A DNA stretch of 64,000 bases, taken from NCBI RefSeq assembly GCF_018070465.1, contig NZ_JAGPXT010000003.1, positions 301,488 through 365,487 of the forward strand, given 5' to 3'. Every line of letters begins with the position of its first letter. Position 1 is the stretch's first letter. Both the position numbers and the translations under genes were made by a program. Positions 41,798 to 50,573 of this stretch are shown one piece after another. Below the pieces are notes generated by a model. It made no database searches. It worked only from the letters and a program-made list of their open reading frames with translations, and was not told the origin of the DNA. Source of the DNA: Micromonospora sp. C95. GTDB taxonomy: Bacteria > Actinomycetota > Actinomycetes > Mycobacteriales > Micromonosporaceae.

Positions 41798-41828
41798 AGC
41801 CTATGGATTGACCTTAGGTCAAGGTCAA
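41798..41828 (-). promoter_or_regulatory. MerR-type promoter with 19-bp spacer
   Basis: Reading leftward: -35 TTGACC (41828-41823), 19-nt spacer, -10 TAGGCT (41803-41798). The spacer contains the palindrome TTGACC-TAA-GGTCAA (41822-41808). An over-long 19-nt spacer with an internal dyad is the hallmark of MerR-activated promoters. The predicted transcript would begin at or next to the hydrolase ATG at 41791. Confidence 0.7.
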
Positions 41829-41987
41829 CCGTCGTACGAGCGAGTCGATGCCGCATCGACTCGTGGCCGCTGGATCGCCGATGAACGTGAGGCGCCGCGA
41901 GTTCCCTCGGTAGTTGCGTTGACAATGGTTCTCACGTCTGCGTCGTCGACCGATCGGGGCGTGTGGATCTAACGGCACCTCTCTGTG

Positions 41988-42575
41988 TCAAGGCGTTGGC
42001 AATAGAGAGGTCTCCGTGTCTTTGATCATGGTGCGATAGACGACGTCGGCGAGGCGGCGCTTGAGGCAGCGCATGGCCTCTTTGTGGGTCTTGCCGGCGG
42101 CTCGTTTCCGCTGGTAGTAGTCCTGGCCCGGGGTCGCTCGCTTGATCTGGGCCATGGCCATGACATGCAGGGCGTAGTTGAGCTGCCGGTCGCCGGCGCG
42201 CGATAGGCGATGCCGTTGGATGTCACCGGAGGAGACTTCTATCGGCGCGACGCCGCAGTAGGAGGCGAAGGCGAACTCCGACCGGAACTACTGACGGCGC
42301 CGGCGCGGGCCAGGATCTTCGCAGCGGTCACGTCTCCGATGCCGTGCAGCTCAGTCAGGGTGGTGCCTGAGGCGGTGACGGCGGCGGACAGGGTTGCTGT
42401 TGCCTCGGTGATGCGCCGGTCGAGGCGGGGGACCTCGCTGAGCAGGTCCACGGCGACCTGTCGCAGAGTACGGGCCAGCGCGGCGCGGGGCCGGATGCTG
42501 CGCAGCGCCGCGGCTGCCGTCTCGGCGGTCAGCGCCCGCGGGGAAGGCGTCCGATCGTGCCGAGTCGCGGAGGCC
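41988..42575 (-). pseudogene. IS110-family transposase remnant
   Basis: The minus strand encodes the transposase_20 domain of IS110 elements in two frames: LTELHGIGDVTAAKILARAG, then FAFASYCGVAPIEVSSGD and LSRAGDRQLNYALHVMAMAQ to RCLKRRLADVVYR. A 1-2-nt shift near 42288 separates them and the N-terminal DEDD/RuvC-like domain is missing, so it cannot transpose. No terminal boundaries were identified. Confidence 0.8.
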
Positions 42576-42581
42576 GTACGG

Positions 42582-43154
42582 TTACAGGTGCCCGGTGTCG
42601 TTGAAGCTGATTAAGGTCGGCGGCCGATCGGAATTCCACTGCACGATGGTGATCGCGCAGTTGGCCTGGTTGAGGCCGATCCAGCGCCACACCGGGGCCT
42701 CAAGCATGTGGCGGACGAACCACCCGATCACGAAGTTGTGCGTGATCAGCAGTTCGTGGCGGTCCTTGTCGCCGGTGACACCGAGGTGTTCGACAGCGGC
42801 CTGCAGGGCCGATGCGTCTTCGTCGCGCTCGTCGTCGGGCACGCCGTCGAGCCAGGCATGCCACCGGTCCGGATATCGGCCACGTTGTCCCGCGGAGGGC
42901 ACCGGTGTGCGGTCCGCCATGAGGTCGCACGCGTGTCTCGGCACCTGTGGGAGATGGCCGGCGACGACGTCGGCGGTCTGGACCGCCCGGGCCAACGGGC
43001 TGTAGTGAATCGCCGAGAAGGGCACTGTACGGAGCCGTCGGCCCAGCCGGTCCGCCTGCTCGCGACCGAGTTGTGAAAGACCACCGTCCGGGGCGTGAGC
43101 GGACGCAGGATCCTGTTCGCCGTGGCGGACGAGGTACAGCCGTGTACGAGCCAT
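42582..43154 (-). CDS. Histidine phosphatase superfamily protein
   Basis: 190 aa. The phosphohistidine motif is YLVRHGEQDP at the N-terminus; the second catalytic His is in LLITHNFVIGWF, and the Arg of SPLARAVQTADVV completes the site. Phosphoglycerate-mutase-like fold, phosphatase rather than mutase by length. ATG 43154, or GTG 43160 which has GGGAGGG better placed. Single gene; substrate unknown. Confidence 0.88.
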   Translation of the reverse strand: MARTRLYLVRHGEQDPASAHAPDGGLSQLGREQADRLGRRLRTVPFSAIHYSPLARAVQTADVVAGHLPQVPRHACDLMADRTPVPSAGQRGRYPDRWHAWLDGVPDDERDEDASALQAAVEHLGVTGDKDRHELLITHNFVIGWFVRHMLEAPVWRWIGLNQANCAITIVQWNSDRPPTLISFNDTGHL

Positions 43155-43337
43155 TGACACGTACCCTCCCGTCTTTACTCGGCGACGAGCACGATAGATC
43201 ACGAAAGCACGGATGAACCGGCCCAGAACAAGGCCAGCTCACTCGGCTGCCGCCGACCGGCTGTCACGTGGCGTGACAGACGCGCGATCTTGCCGATGAG
43301 CGCCCACCCGTCTCCCATCACGCCTCTGGTTGTCGGA

Positions 43338-43970
43338 TCAGCGATTCGTGACTCGTCCGACCTGCGCCTGCAGTGCGGTCCGGCAGGCCGGCCATTCCGA
43401 ATTGATGATCGAGTACATGGCAGAGTCTCGCAGCAGGCCCGCCTCGCCCGGTGCCCAAGACCGCGACCAGCACCGTAGGACACCTTCGAGCCGGGCCCCC
43501 GTACGCTCGATCGCTTTGCGGGAGACCGTGTTGCGGGCATCGGTCTTGAGGTCGACACGGGCCACGTTCCACACCTCGAAAGCGTTCGCGAAGAGCAGGA
43601 GCTTCGCCTCCGTGTTCACTCCAGTGCGCTGCGCCGACGCTGCCAGCCAGGTGAAGCCCACCTCCACCGCGTAGGGCGCATCGCGGTCGGGCAAGAACCG
43701 CGGATCCCAGTAGGCCGTCACGCCGACGGCGCGTCCACTGACCTTTGCCACCTGCGCGTACGGCACCAGCCTCCCCTCAGTCGCCCGGCTCAACTGCGCG
43801 TCGATGTAATCGCTGACCTCGGCCGCGGTGGGCACCCACGTGAAGCGGTACGAAGCTCGGTCCTCTTCGGCCGCTGCAGCCAAATCGGCGGCGTGCCGGT
43901 GATCCAATGGCTCCAGCCGAACGAGGTCGCCGTCAAGAACGCGGGCGGTACGCGTCATGGGCAATGGCAT
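43338..43970 (-). CDS. GNAT N-acetyltransferase (RimJ/RimL type)
   Basis: 210 aa acetyltransferase of the Acetyltransf_3 group: [18 protein letters not shown] at the N-terminus, the beta-4/P-loop equivalent [21 protein letters not shown], and [23 protein letters not shown] with the usual NxxS acetyl-CoA segment. ATG 43970 has GGAGAGA six nt upstream. It may acetylate an N-terminal or a small-molecule amine. Confidence 0.88.
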   Translation of the reverse strand: MPLPMTRTARVLDGDLVRLEPLDHRHAADLAAAAEEDRASYRFTWVPTAAEVSDYIDAQLSRATEGRLVPYAQVAKVSGRAVGVTAYWDPRFLPDRDAPYAVEVGFTWLAASAQRTGVNTEAKLLLFANAFEVWNVARVDLKTDARNTVSRKAIERTGARLEGVLRCWSRSWAPGEAGLLRDSAMYSIINSEWPACRTALQAQVGRVTNR

Positions 43971-44292
43971 GGTCTCTCCGTCCGCGGCTTGCCCGATGCG
44001 ATGTGCAGCGAGCCAGGTCATCACCCGGGGCACCCCACCCACGAGATGGAGGGTTGCCGGCCAGCAAGCCGGGGCTTCGCGCTGGCGCTCATGACCTGGA
44101 ACGACCCTAACAAGCGGCACAACCGCACCGCGACCCCGCAACAAACGCGCGACGCCACTGCCTTCGCCGTCACCGGGCCGATACGACTTGATCGGCCGAC
44201 GGATCACCCAGATCGGAGCCGCGCCGCAGTACCTCGCAAGATTCGATGCACGCTCATGCCGCCGAGCGGGCGTCGTTGCCTGCGGTGCTCCG
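43971..44292. other. Intergenic, no gene seen; repeat copy
   Basis: No credible gene. Contains CTCATGCCGCCGAGCG near 44247, one copy of the short repeat scattered through intergenic gaps of this window. Confidence 0.45.
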
Positions 44293-44745
44293 TCAGTAGT
44301 GACTGAAGACCTGGCGAACCGTGATGCCAAGCACGGTCGACACTTGCGCTGCCTCGTCGGGCGACAACCAGCCACGGCCTGGATCGCGAACCTGAAGTTC
44401 GAATCGCGCAAAGGCGGCTGGCCAGGAGTACTCCAAGTCGTTGAGCGAAACGGTGGCACTGCAGCACGGTGTCACGGCATCCAATGTCGCAAAGCGAGTG
44501 GCATAGGCATCGTCCATGCGCTCCTGCCACCAGTCGGAATCCAGCGAAGCCGCGCAGACCGGGCAGCCGACTGCCTCGAAGTTGACGCCCTGGTCGATGA
44601 ACGTAACGTCGGCGTACCGGCAGGCGACCAGCTCTCCCGCGTCCGGACACATCGCCGAGACGACCTCGGCCGCAGCATCCACGGCGTCCTCGGCCGGCAC
44701 CCAATCTGGCACGGTCGGCACGACACGAAGGAGACTTTCACTCAC
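44293..44745 (-). CDS. Cysteine-containing hypothetical protein
   Basis: About 150 aa. Cysteine pairs in [10 protein letters not shown] and [10 protein letters not shown] could bind a metal; two tryptophans (SDWWQERM) sit between. No family recognised. GTG 44745 is a plausible start ([10 protein letters not shown]); an earlier GTG/ATG at 44787 is possible. Acidic, soluble, no signal peptide. Stand-alone. Confidence 0.6.
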   Translation of the reverse strand: MSESLLRVVPTVPDWVPAEDAVDAAAEVVSAMCPDAGELVACRYADVTFIDQGVNFEAVGCPVCAASLDSDWWQERMDDAYATRFATLDAVTPCCSATVSLNDLEYSWPAAFARFELQVRDPGRGWLSPDEAAQVSTVLGITVRQVFSHY

Positions 44746-44786
44746 GCCCGTATCCTGTACCAGCTGACGCCAAGCCGATATCCGCA

Positions 44787-44804
44787 CATGCCGCGAATCG
44801 CTCG
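44787..44804 (+). repeat. Dispersed intergenic repeat, copy identical to 62074-62091
   Basis: CATGCCGCGAATCGCTCG is found identically at 62074-62091. Related copies with the core TGCCG[CA]..GA..GCG occur in many gaps (for example near 12590, 46806, 48397, 49970, 53786, 57318, 63870), all in the same orientation as read here and none noticed inside the biosynthetic cluster. Confidence 0.6.
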
Positions 44805-44844
44805 TAACTCAAGGCGACGTCGAGCGCCGGCCACTGGTATCCAC

Positions 44845-44886
44845 GTAGCGGTAGCGGTAGCGGTAGCGGTAGCGGTAGCGGTAGCG
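44845..44886. repeat. Hexanucleotide tandem repeat (GTAGCG)7
   Basis: Seven exact copies of GTAGCG in the gap between a hypothetical gene and a GNAT gene. No spacers, so not CRISPR. Likely a simple-sequence repeat prone to slippage. Confidence 0.95.
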
Positions 44887-44907
44887 GACTGGCCGGTCGA
44901 CTCGCGT

Positions 44908-45351
44908 TCAGTCCAGGTAAAGCCGATAGCCCTGGGCAACAGGACGTAGGCCGCGCGACTCGTAGAACATGTGGGCGTCGGTACGGTCGACGCGGGAGAG
45001 CAGCTGCACCTTATAGCAGCCGGCCGCACGGGCCAGATCGATCAGCGCATCGAACAGGCGACCCGCAACCCCTTGGCGGCGGGCAGAGCGAGCGACGACA
45101 ACGTTCTCCACGAGCATGTGCGGACGTCCACCACGGGTCAGATTCGGCACGACGATGCAGTCAACAGTGCCGACCGCCGTTCCCTCGCGCAGGGCGATCA
45201 GCATGGTGCGCCCCGGCTGGCCGATGATCTCCTGCCAAGTCTGCACCGCCTGCTCGTGGAGCAGCGCCGGATCGTCCGGATGCAGCTCGGCGTACAACGT
45301 TCCCAACGCCATCAGATCGTGCTCCGTTGCCTGGCGAACGGTGATCGTCAC
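44908..45351 (-). CDS. GNAT N-acetyltransferase
   Basis: 147 aa Acetyltransf_1 enzyme. N-terminal VRQATEHDLMALGTLY; acetyl-CoA binding loop VENVVVARSARRQGVAGRLF (Q/RxxGxA); C-terminal MFYESRGLRPVAQGYRLYL. GTG 45351 overlaps the stop of the preceding small ORF by 4 nt (GTGA). Substrate unknown. Confidence 0.9.
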   Translation of the reverse strand: MTITVRQATEHDLMALGTLYAELHPDDPALLHEQAVQTWQEIIGQPGRTMLIALREGTAVGTVDCIVVPNLTRGGRPHMLVENVVVARSARRQGVAGRLFDALIDLARAAGCYKVQLLSRVDRTDAHMFYESRGLRPVAQGYRLYLD

Positions 45352-45557
45352 GGCGACACCCTATCGACAGGTCGGACCGGCTGGCGCCGCTGCGGAGCGA
45401 GGAGCCCCGGAAGCTGGTGGCAGATGTCGGCGATCATGTTTGCGCGCTCGCGACGCCGAGCCAGTGCGTCCACCGGGTGGGCTTCAAGCGGCGGCGCGGT
45501 GAGGAAACGGATCTCCATGAAGCCCAGATGGAGCAGGTCCGCGGTTGCTCCCTCCAT
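45348..45557 (-). CDS. Small hypothetical protein coupled to the GNAT gene
   Basis: 69 codons from ATG 45557, containing HLGFMEIRFLTAPPLEAHPV and RERANMIADICHQLPGLL. The 4-nt overlap with the GNAT start and the protein-like composition support it, and the ICHQLPGLL pattern resembles small actinobacterial helper proteins, though I cannot name a family. Disruption of a longer gene upstream is possible. Confidence 0.4.
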   Translation of the reverse strand: MEGATADLLHLGFMEIRFLTAPPLEAHPVDALARRRERANMIADICHQLPGLLAPQRRQPVRPVDRVSP

Positions 45558-45738
45558 CGGCCTGCGACGGCTCGTCCGACTCCATGATGACCTTCTCCGG
45601 GCAACCATCCACCCCGTCGGCCCGCTCTGGGAAGGCGTCGGCCATGGCGAAGCCGACGTCCGAGGGTTGTCGGCAAGCCCGGCCTGAACTGTCCCTGGTA
45701 GCTTCGACGACCGCGTGCGTACCGGAACCGGATTATCG

Positions 45739-46526
45739 TCAGCGGGGCTTGATTGCTCGGGTGGCGAAGTAGCCGGGCAGCCAGCCGGCGGTGGCGTCGG
45801 CGTGGTGCGGCACCTCCTCGAACCCGGTGATCACGACGCCGGCGGCGAGCTGACCGCCGATCTGCTCGGCCAGGGTGTGGCTGTACTCCAGTGGCGCGTT
45901 GGTACCCCACAGGCGTGCGCGCTCCTCGGCCGGCACGTGCGTGAGGTCGCTGTAGGGCAGCCGGTGGCGGACCACCAGTTCGCCGCGTTTGTCCAGGGCC
46001 TCGTGGTCGAACAGGTAGACATCGGGGTTGAGGAAGCCGCACAGCAGCGTCCCACCGGGACGCAGGACCCGGTGGCATTCCCGCCACACCGGAGCGAGTT
46101 CGGGTACGAACAGGTTCGACACCGGGTTGAAGACCAGGTCGAAGGAGGCGTCGGCGAAGGCCGACAGGTCACGCATGTCGCCGAGGACGGTCCGCAGCTC
46201 CAGGCCGTTTCGGCGGGCGACCAACTCGTCCTGTTCGAGTTGACGCGGCGAATTGTCGAAGACGGTGACCCGCGCGCCGGTCGCGGCGAGCGTCGGACCC
46301 TGCTGCCCGCCGCCGGAGGCCAGGCACAGCACGTCCGAGTTGGCGAGGTCCGGGGGAACCAGGACTGGTCGACGGGGCGGTAACCGATGAGCACGACCGA
46401 CCAGTCACCGGCCCGCGCCTTGGCGACCGTCTCGGCGGTGACCGGGCGTGACCACTCGTTGCCCTCCTCGACCTGCTGGTCCCACGCGCAGCGGTTATGC
46501 GCTACTGGATCTGCTATGGGCTCCAT
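45739..46526 (-). pseudogene. SAM-dependent methyltransferase with a frameshift
   Basis: Starts at ATG 46526 (MEPIADPVAHNRCAWDQQVE) and continues to [12 protein letters not shown], then the frame changes in a run of five C (near 46352) to [20 protein letters not shown] and on to the normal end [10 protein letters not shown]. Motif I is [11 protein letters not shown]. One missing base explains it. Otherwise intact over its full length of about 262 aa, so either a recent inactivation or a sequencing error. Confidence 0.75.
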
Positions 46527-46944
46527 CGACTGACGGTCGATCAACCACCGCGCGGGCAGCAACCAGATATACGTCAGGCGCGCTTTCCATAAACGAGGAC
46601 CGAGGCATCCTCATCTAATAGGTCGTGTCAGCCTGCTGGTGCAGGATGGCTCCGGTAGCGGCTGGTGGGTCAGCACTCCACTCATCTGACCCTTGCAGGT
46701 CTTGCGGCAGACCGTGCGCCCGCTGGTCGTGAGGAGACGTGACAGCTGATGGGATGACGTGCCCCGGCTCGTGACGGTGAGCACTTGACTATTAGATCGC
46801 TGATGTCTGCCGCGTAGCGCTCGTGATCGAAGGTGGAATTGGCGCGTGCTGGCGGCCGATCGTAGCCGAATAGCGAACGTCGGGCGTCCCGGACGTCGGG
46901 GCATGATGTTGGGTGCGGATGATGGTGAAGCCGGAGGCAGTGGA
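46527..46944. other. Intergenic, no gene seen; repeat copy
   Basis: No supported frame. Contains GATGTCTGCCGCGTAGCGCTCG near 46803, another member of the dispersed intergenic repeat. Confidence 0.45.
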
Positions 46945-47463
46945 GTGAACGGAGTGCTCACCATCGATGAGCGTCGCGTCGTTGGTTGTGCGCACCAACT
47001 GGGGCTCATACTGAGCAGTCAGTGGCCAGATGTAGCCACTCACTTGCTCGCACAAGGGGCGCAGGGGCAAGCGGTCATGGAGCTTGCCGGCCTGTCTCGG
47101 ATGGCGTCGCCTTGGGTTGTGGACCAGTTGGTGTCCGAGTTGTTGGCTGACCTCGCGATTACTGAGTTGCCCGCGGACGAGGCGAGCGAGTTGGTCGGGC
47201 GTTTGGTTGGGCAGGCGGTAGCTGCGCGAAAAGACGCTGACGAGTTCGCGGCGGTCCGGGAACTGGCGCGGCTGAGCCCGTCCCTCGGCTACCCCGTCGG
47301 CGTGATCGGCGACGCCTCCTACGCATCGGAATGGCTGGACTGCGAGTGCCATGCCGATTCGCCCGAACGTGACGCGGCGGCTGCTTTGGAAGCCAGCCTA
47401 CGCACCAGCAACCCGTTGGACGTCGACTCCGGGTTGCTATTGGCTGTGACGGCCGTCGTGTGA
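46945..47463 (+). CDS. Hypothetical protein
   Basis: 172 aa from GTG 46945 (VNGVLTIDERRVVGCAHQLG), helical throughout, with ELAGLSRMASPWVVDQLVSE and DEFAAVRELARLSP. No family recognised and no membrane segment. An upstream extension to GTG 46846 is open but arginine-rich. Codon use is normal for the window, supporting a real gene. Confidence 0.55.
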   Translation: MNGVLTIDERRVVGCAHQLGLILSSQWPDVATHLLAQGAQGQAVMELAGLSRMASPWVVDQLVSELLADLAITELPADEASELVGRLVGQAVAARKDADEFAAVRELARLSPSLGYPVGVIGDASYASEWLDCECHADSPERDAAAALEASLRTSNPLDVDSGLLLAVTAVV

Positions 47464-47676
47464 CGTCAGCCGGACCACGGGTGCATCCGGATCTGCCGCC
47501 GATGGTGCGTCACGTTGCGTGATCCCCGGACGGCACTCGACGCGCGGTCTTGCCGATGTGCGTGTGCCCAGTCCGCCTCCGCGACCGGAACCGGAAGCAC
47601 TCGGTGCGGTGTAGGCGACTGTGGCTACCTACGGGCCGGCGTGGCCACTACGATCTTCTCGCCTCTGGAGGTGAGC

Positions 47677-48353
47677 GTGCGAAGCCTGTACGACGAGATG
47701 CTGGCCGTCCTCGACGCGCCGCTTTCTTCTGTGATCGAGCCGCGGTCCCAGGTTCGAGAGTCGGTGCGGTCATCGGCCAATGGCACCTGCCCGAATCAGA
47801 TCGCTCGGCGCTGCGGCTGTGGGGCCTGCCCGACGGACCGTTGCTGCGCCCGACGCCGCAAGCTGGCTCACGTCCCACGTTGACCCCCAACGTCGCCGGT
47901 GAGCCAGAACGTCGGCTCATCTCGGCAGACCACAGGCTGTATCTGCTGGGCGTCTATGGCGCCGACTTTGATGCCAACCTCTCGATTCGAGTAGGGGCGG
48001 TCGCCGGCACCGGACGAGTCATGGGCATACGAGCACGGCCGATGACCACAGACGACCTCGCCGAACAGCTGCGCGCCTACCACCCGAACCTCTACCATCC
48101 GGCCGTCTGCTACTTCAACGCCTCTGTAGCGGCGTTCGTCGAGGTCGCCTGGCGCTGGCACGCGGCCGTCGAACTGCTCCGGGCACACCCCGATCCGCAC
48201 TACACCGCGCCCCTCGAAGAGCACGAACAGCACCACGCCGAAGTCGAACGATCCTGCGCGACTTTCCTGACCCGAATGACGTCGCTTGACCCCACGCTAG
48301 ACGACCGCGACCTCGGGTCGTTGTGGGTGGAGACCATCACCGACGACCTTTGA
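47677..48353 (+). pseudogene. SUKH-4-like immunity protein, frameshifted
   Basis: GTG 47677 has GGAGG six nt upstream and opens VRSLYDEMLAVLDAPLSSVI; the frame shifts between about 47740 and 47765 and continues HLPESDRSALRLWGLPDG, LISADHRLYLLGVYGADF and YHPAVCYFNASVAAFVEVAW to the end. This pattern fits the SUKH-4 family, whose members give immunity to polymorphic nuclease toxins; no toxin gene lies nearby. Orphan immunity genes of this sort are common in actinomycetes. Confidence 0.6.
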
Positions 48354-48512
48354 ACCATCTGGGCGAGTACCCTGGCGCCAGCTCGGAACGCCCGCACATG
48401 CCGATGAGAGCGCACTCGATCTTTCGTCTCTTCGCGGCATCGTGACCCTGGAACGTTGCGCGCTGCCGGGGCCAGGAGCGGCGCGGGTGGCACGGCAAGC
48501 GACCATGAGAGG

Positions 48513-48923
48513 GTGACCGACGCCGCATCGCCTTCCTTGACTACTGTGATCGACCTCATCGATGGATACATGCATCGAGTGCTGAGGGGCAGAGAAGACC
48601 CGGTGGGGGTCGTCGAGGAGCTGAAGGCTGCGCTGGTCGAGCTGCTCCCCAGGGACGACGTGGGGAATGCCAGCGGGTTGTACAGCATCTACGCGGACTT
48701 GTCGGACATCGTCGACGGCTACCCGTTCGACTACGGCGATGGCACCGAGATGATCGCCCAACGGGAGATTCGCGACGCTGCCTGGGACTGGTTGAGCATT
48801 CCGCGCAATGCCGACGGGATGAAGAACTACGTCGACCGCTGGGCTGCGAGAGTCGCAGCCTTACCGACGACCGACGGAGGACGACCATTCCGCGGCACCT
48901 CTGGTCGGCTGGAAGGCGAATAG
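48513..48923 (+). CDS. Hypothetical protein
   Basis: 136 aa from GTG 48513 (VTDAASPSLTTVIDLIDGYM), acidic, with SGLYSIYADLSDIVDGYPFDYGDG-like aromatic/acidic character and a helical C-terminus. Possibly an immunity-type protein given the SUKH neighbour, but no family recognised. GAGAGG is immediately upstream. Confidence 0.5.
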   Translation: MTDAASPSLTTVIDLIDGYMHRVLRGREDPVGVVEELKAALVELLPRDDVGNASGLYSIYADLSDIVDGYPFDYGDGTEMIAQREIRDAAWDWLSIPRNADGMKNYVDRWAARVAALPTTDGGRPFRGTSGRLEGE

Positions 48924-49034
48924 CACCTGGCAACTGCGACCCCGGTCCGGTCTCGCCGCGCGGCCGGAATCGCATCCGCTTATGCCGCTCCGGGTGGACT
49001 GGTGTTCATCGGCGGTGGTGACGCACGGTGATGT

Positions 49035-49952
49035 ATGACTACCTCTTCTGCTTCCGCTTCCCCTGTCGTGCTGGCCGATCAACTCGTTGTGCGGGCCGCG
49101 GTGTCGGCCTTCCTGGGCCGCTACCGTGGCCAGACTCGCGTGCACACCGAGTCCGACCTACGCGTCTTCCTGCGCTGGTGCACCGACCACGGTCTGGACC
49201 CGCTGGCTGCGGTGCGGGTGGACATCGAACGGTACGTGCGCTGGCTGCAAGACATCCGCCGGTACCAACCCTCGACAGTGTCCCGCCGCCTGTCAGTCGT
49301 GGTCGGGTTCTACCGGGTCTGCGTCATCGACGCCATCCTGGAAGACTCGCCAGCCGACTACGTCCGCCGACCCACAGTCCCCGCCGAATCACCGACCCTC
49401 GGACTCGGACACCTCCAGTTCGAAGCCCTGATCACCACCGCCCGAAAGTCCTCGAACCCGAACGACTTCGCCCTGGTCGCCCTCCTGGGCCTACTCGGCC
49501 TGCGGATCTTCGAAGCCTGCGGATCGAACATCACCGACCTGGGCGAGGAACACGGCCACCGGGTGCTGCGCGTACGCGGCAAAGGCGGCAAGGTCGTCCT
49601 CGTCCCACTACCACCAGCGGTCGCCAGGGCCATCGACCGGGCCGTCGACGACCGCACCGCCGGGCCAATCCTGCGCAACATCCGTGGTGGGCGGATGGAC
49701 CGGCACGCCGCCACCCGCCGACTCAAACACCTCGCCCACACGGCGGGCATCCGGATGCCGAGAATGCACCCCCACATGCTGCGCCACACCTTCGTCACGA
49801 CCATGCTCGACGCCGGCGTCAGCCTCCGCGACGTGCAGATCGCCGCCCGCCACGCCGACCCGAGAACCACCATGCGCTACGACCGCGCCCGCAAGAACCT
49901 CGACCGCCACCCCAACTACATCCTCGCCGCCTACATGGCCTCCGGAACATGA
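49035..49952 (+). CDS. Tyrosine recombinase/integrase
   Basis: 305 aa phage/XerD-type integrase with a complete active site: LGLLGLRIFEAC (Arg I), RGKGGK (Lys), HMLRHTFVT (HxxR), ARHADPRTTMRYDRA (His and nucleophilic Tyr). The N-terminal SAM-like core-binding domain is present (LRVFLRWCTDHGLDPL). ATG 49035 has only a weak ribosome site. No excisionase, tRNA or matching att repeats were found, so whether it is an active mobile-element integrase or a stand-alone recombinase is open. Confidence 0.92.
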   Translation: MTTSSASASPVVLADQLVVRAAVSAFLGRYRGQTRVHTESDLRVFLRWCTDHGLDPLAAVRVDIERYVRWLQDIRRYQPSTVSRRLSVVVGFYRVCVIDAILEDSPADYVRRPTVPAESPTLGLGHLQFEALITTARKSSNPNDFALVALLGLLGLRIFEACGSNITDLGEEHGHRVLRVRGKGGKVVLVPLPPAVARAIDRAVDDRTAGPILRNIRGGRMDRHAATRRLKHLAHTAGIRMPRMHPHMLRHTFVTTMLDAGVSLRDVQIAARHADPRTTMRYDRARKNLDRHPNYILAAYMASGT

Positions 49953-50227
49953 CCAGCCGCTCACGGCTCTGCCGATGAGCGGATGTGTCGGGGGCGCCTG
50001 ATTTGGCGTCGCCCTTCGTGCTACATCATCCGGGTCGTCGCGGCGCATCCGTCCGGGTGTCAGGGATCCCCTGCAGTCGCGATGAGGCTCTTGTTTCGAA
50101 CCACCGTTCATGCGGTGCCATGGTCGCTACACGGCGCACCGCCTTCGCCGGCGAGGCGTACACAGCGAGACGCTGTCGTCGTCGACTCCAGAGGTCTGCA
50201 GCTGCCTCAGGTCAGGATGGCCAAACT

Positions 50228-50247
50228 AACTCTTTATATGTAGAGTT
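50228..50247. promoter_or_regulatory. Inverted repeat upstream of the PadR gene
   Basis: AACTCT-TTATATGT-AGAGTT, a perfect 6-8-6 dyad only five nt before the PadR start. The AT-rich centre includes a TATATG that could be a -10. Likely PadR autoregulatory operator; function inferred. Confidence 0.55.
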
Positions 50248-50252
50248 TCAGT

Positions 50253-50573
50253 ATGCCGCGGATACCGCACACCTCTCCGCAGACGCTGCTGCTGTTCAGC
50301 GCACTGCTGGTCGACCCCTCCCGATGGCGCTACGGCTATGACCTGAGTCGCGAGACCGGGCTGGCCTCCGGCACCCTCTACCCAATCCTGATGCGGCTGT
50401 CGCAGCAGAAACTGCTCGACGCCGACTGGCAGCCGTCCGACGAGCCGGGTCGTCCGCCGCGACACACATACCGGCTGACCGCCGACGGCGCAGCTCTCGC
50501 CCGCCAGCGCCTCGCCGCCGCAGCGGCCGACGCGCCAGCGCCGGCCACCCGGCTCGCTTTCGGGGCACGCTGA
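50253..50573 (+). CDS. PadR-family transcriptional regulator
   Basis: 106 aa winged helix: PQTLLLFSALLVDPSRWRYG, YDLSRETGLASGTLYPILMRL, and wing GRPPRHTYRLTADG. No long C-terminal dimer helix, so a short PadR. ATG 50253 is next to a dyad. The stop overlaps the following S26-like gene by one nt, the usual pairing of PadR with a membrane protein. Confidence 0.93.
   Translation: MPRIPHTSPQTLLLFSALLVDPSRWRYGYDLSRETGLASGTLYPILMRLSQQKLLDADWQPSDEPGRPPRHTYRLTADGAALARQRLAAAAADAPAPATRLAFGAR

Noticed and set aside
44845..44886. CRISPR array
   Set aside because: Six-base units directly abutting, no spacers, no cas genes in the window.
49953..50252. att site or tRNA next to the integrase
   Set aside because: No cloverleaf or direct repeat recognisable by eye on either side of the integrase.
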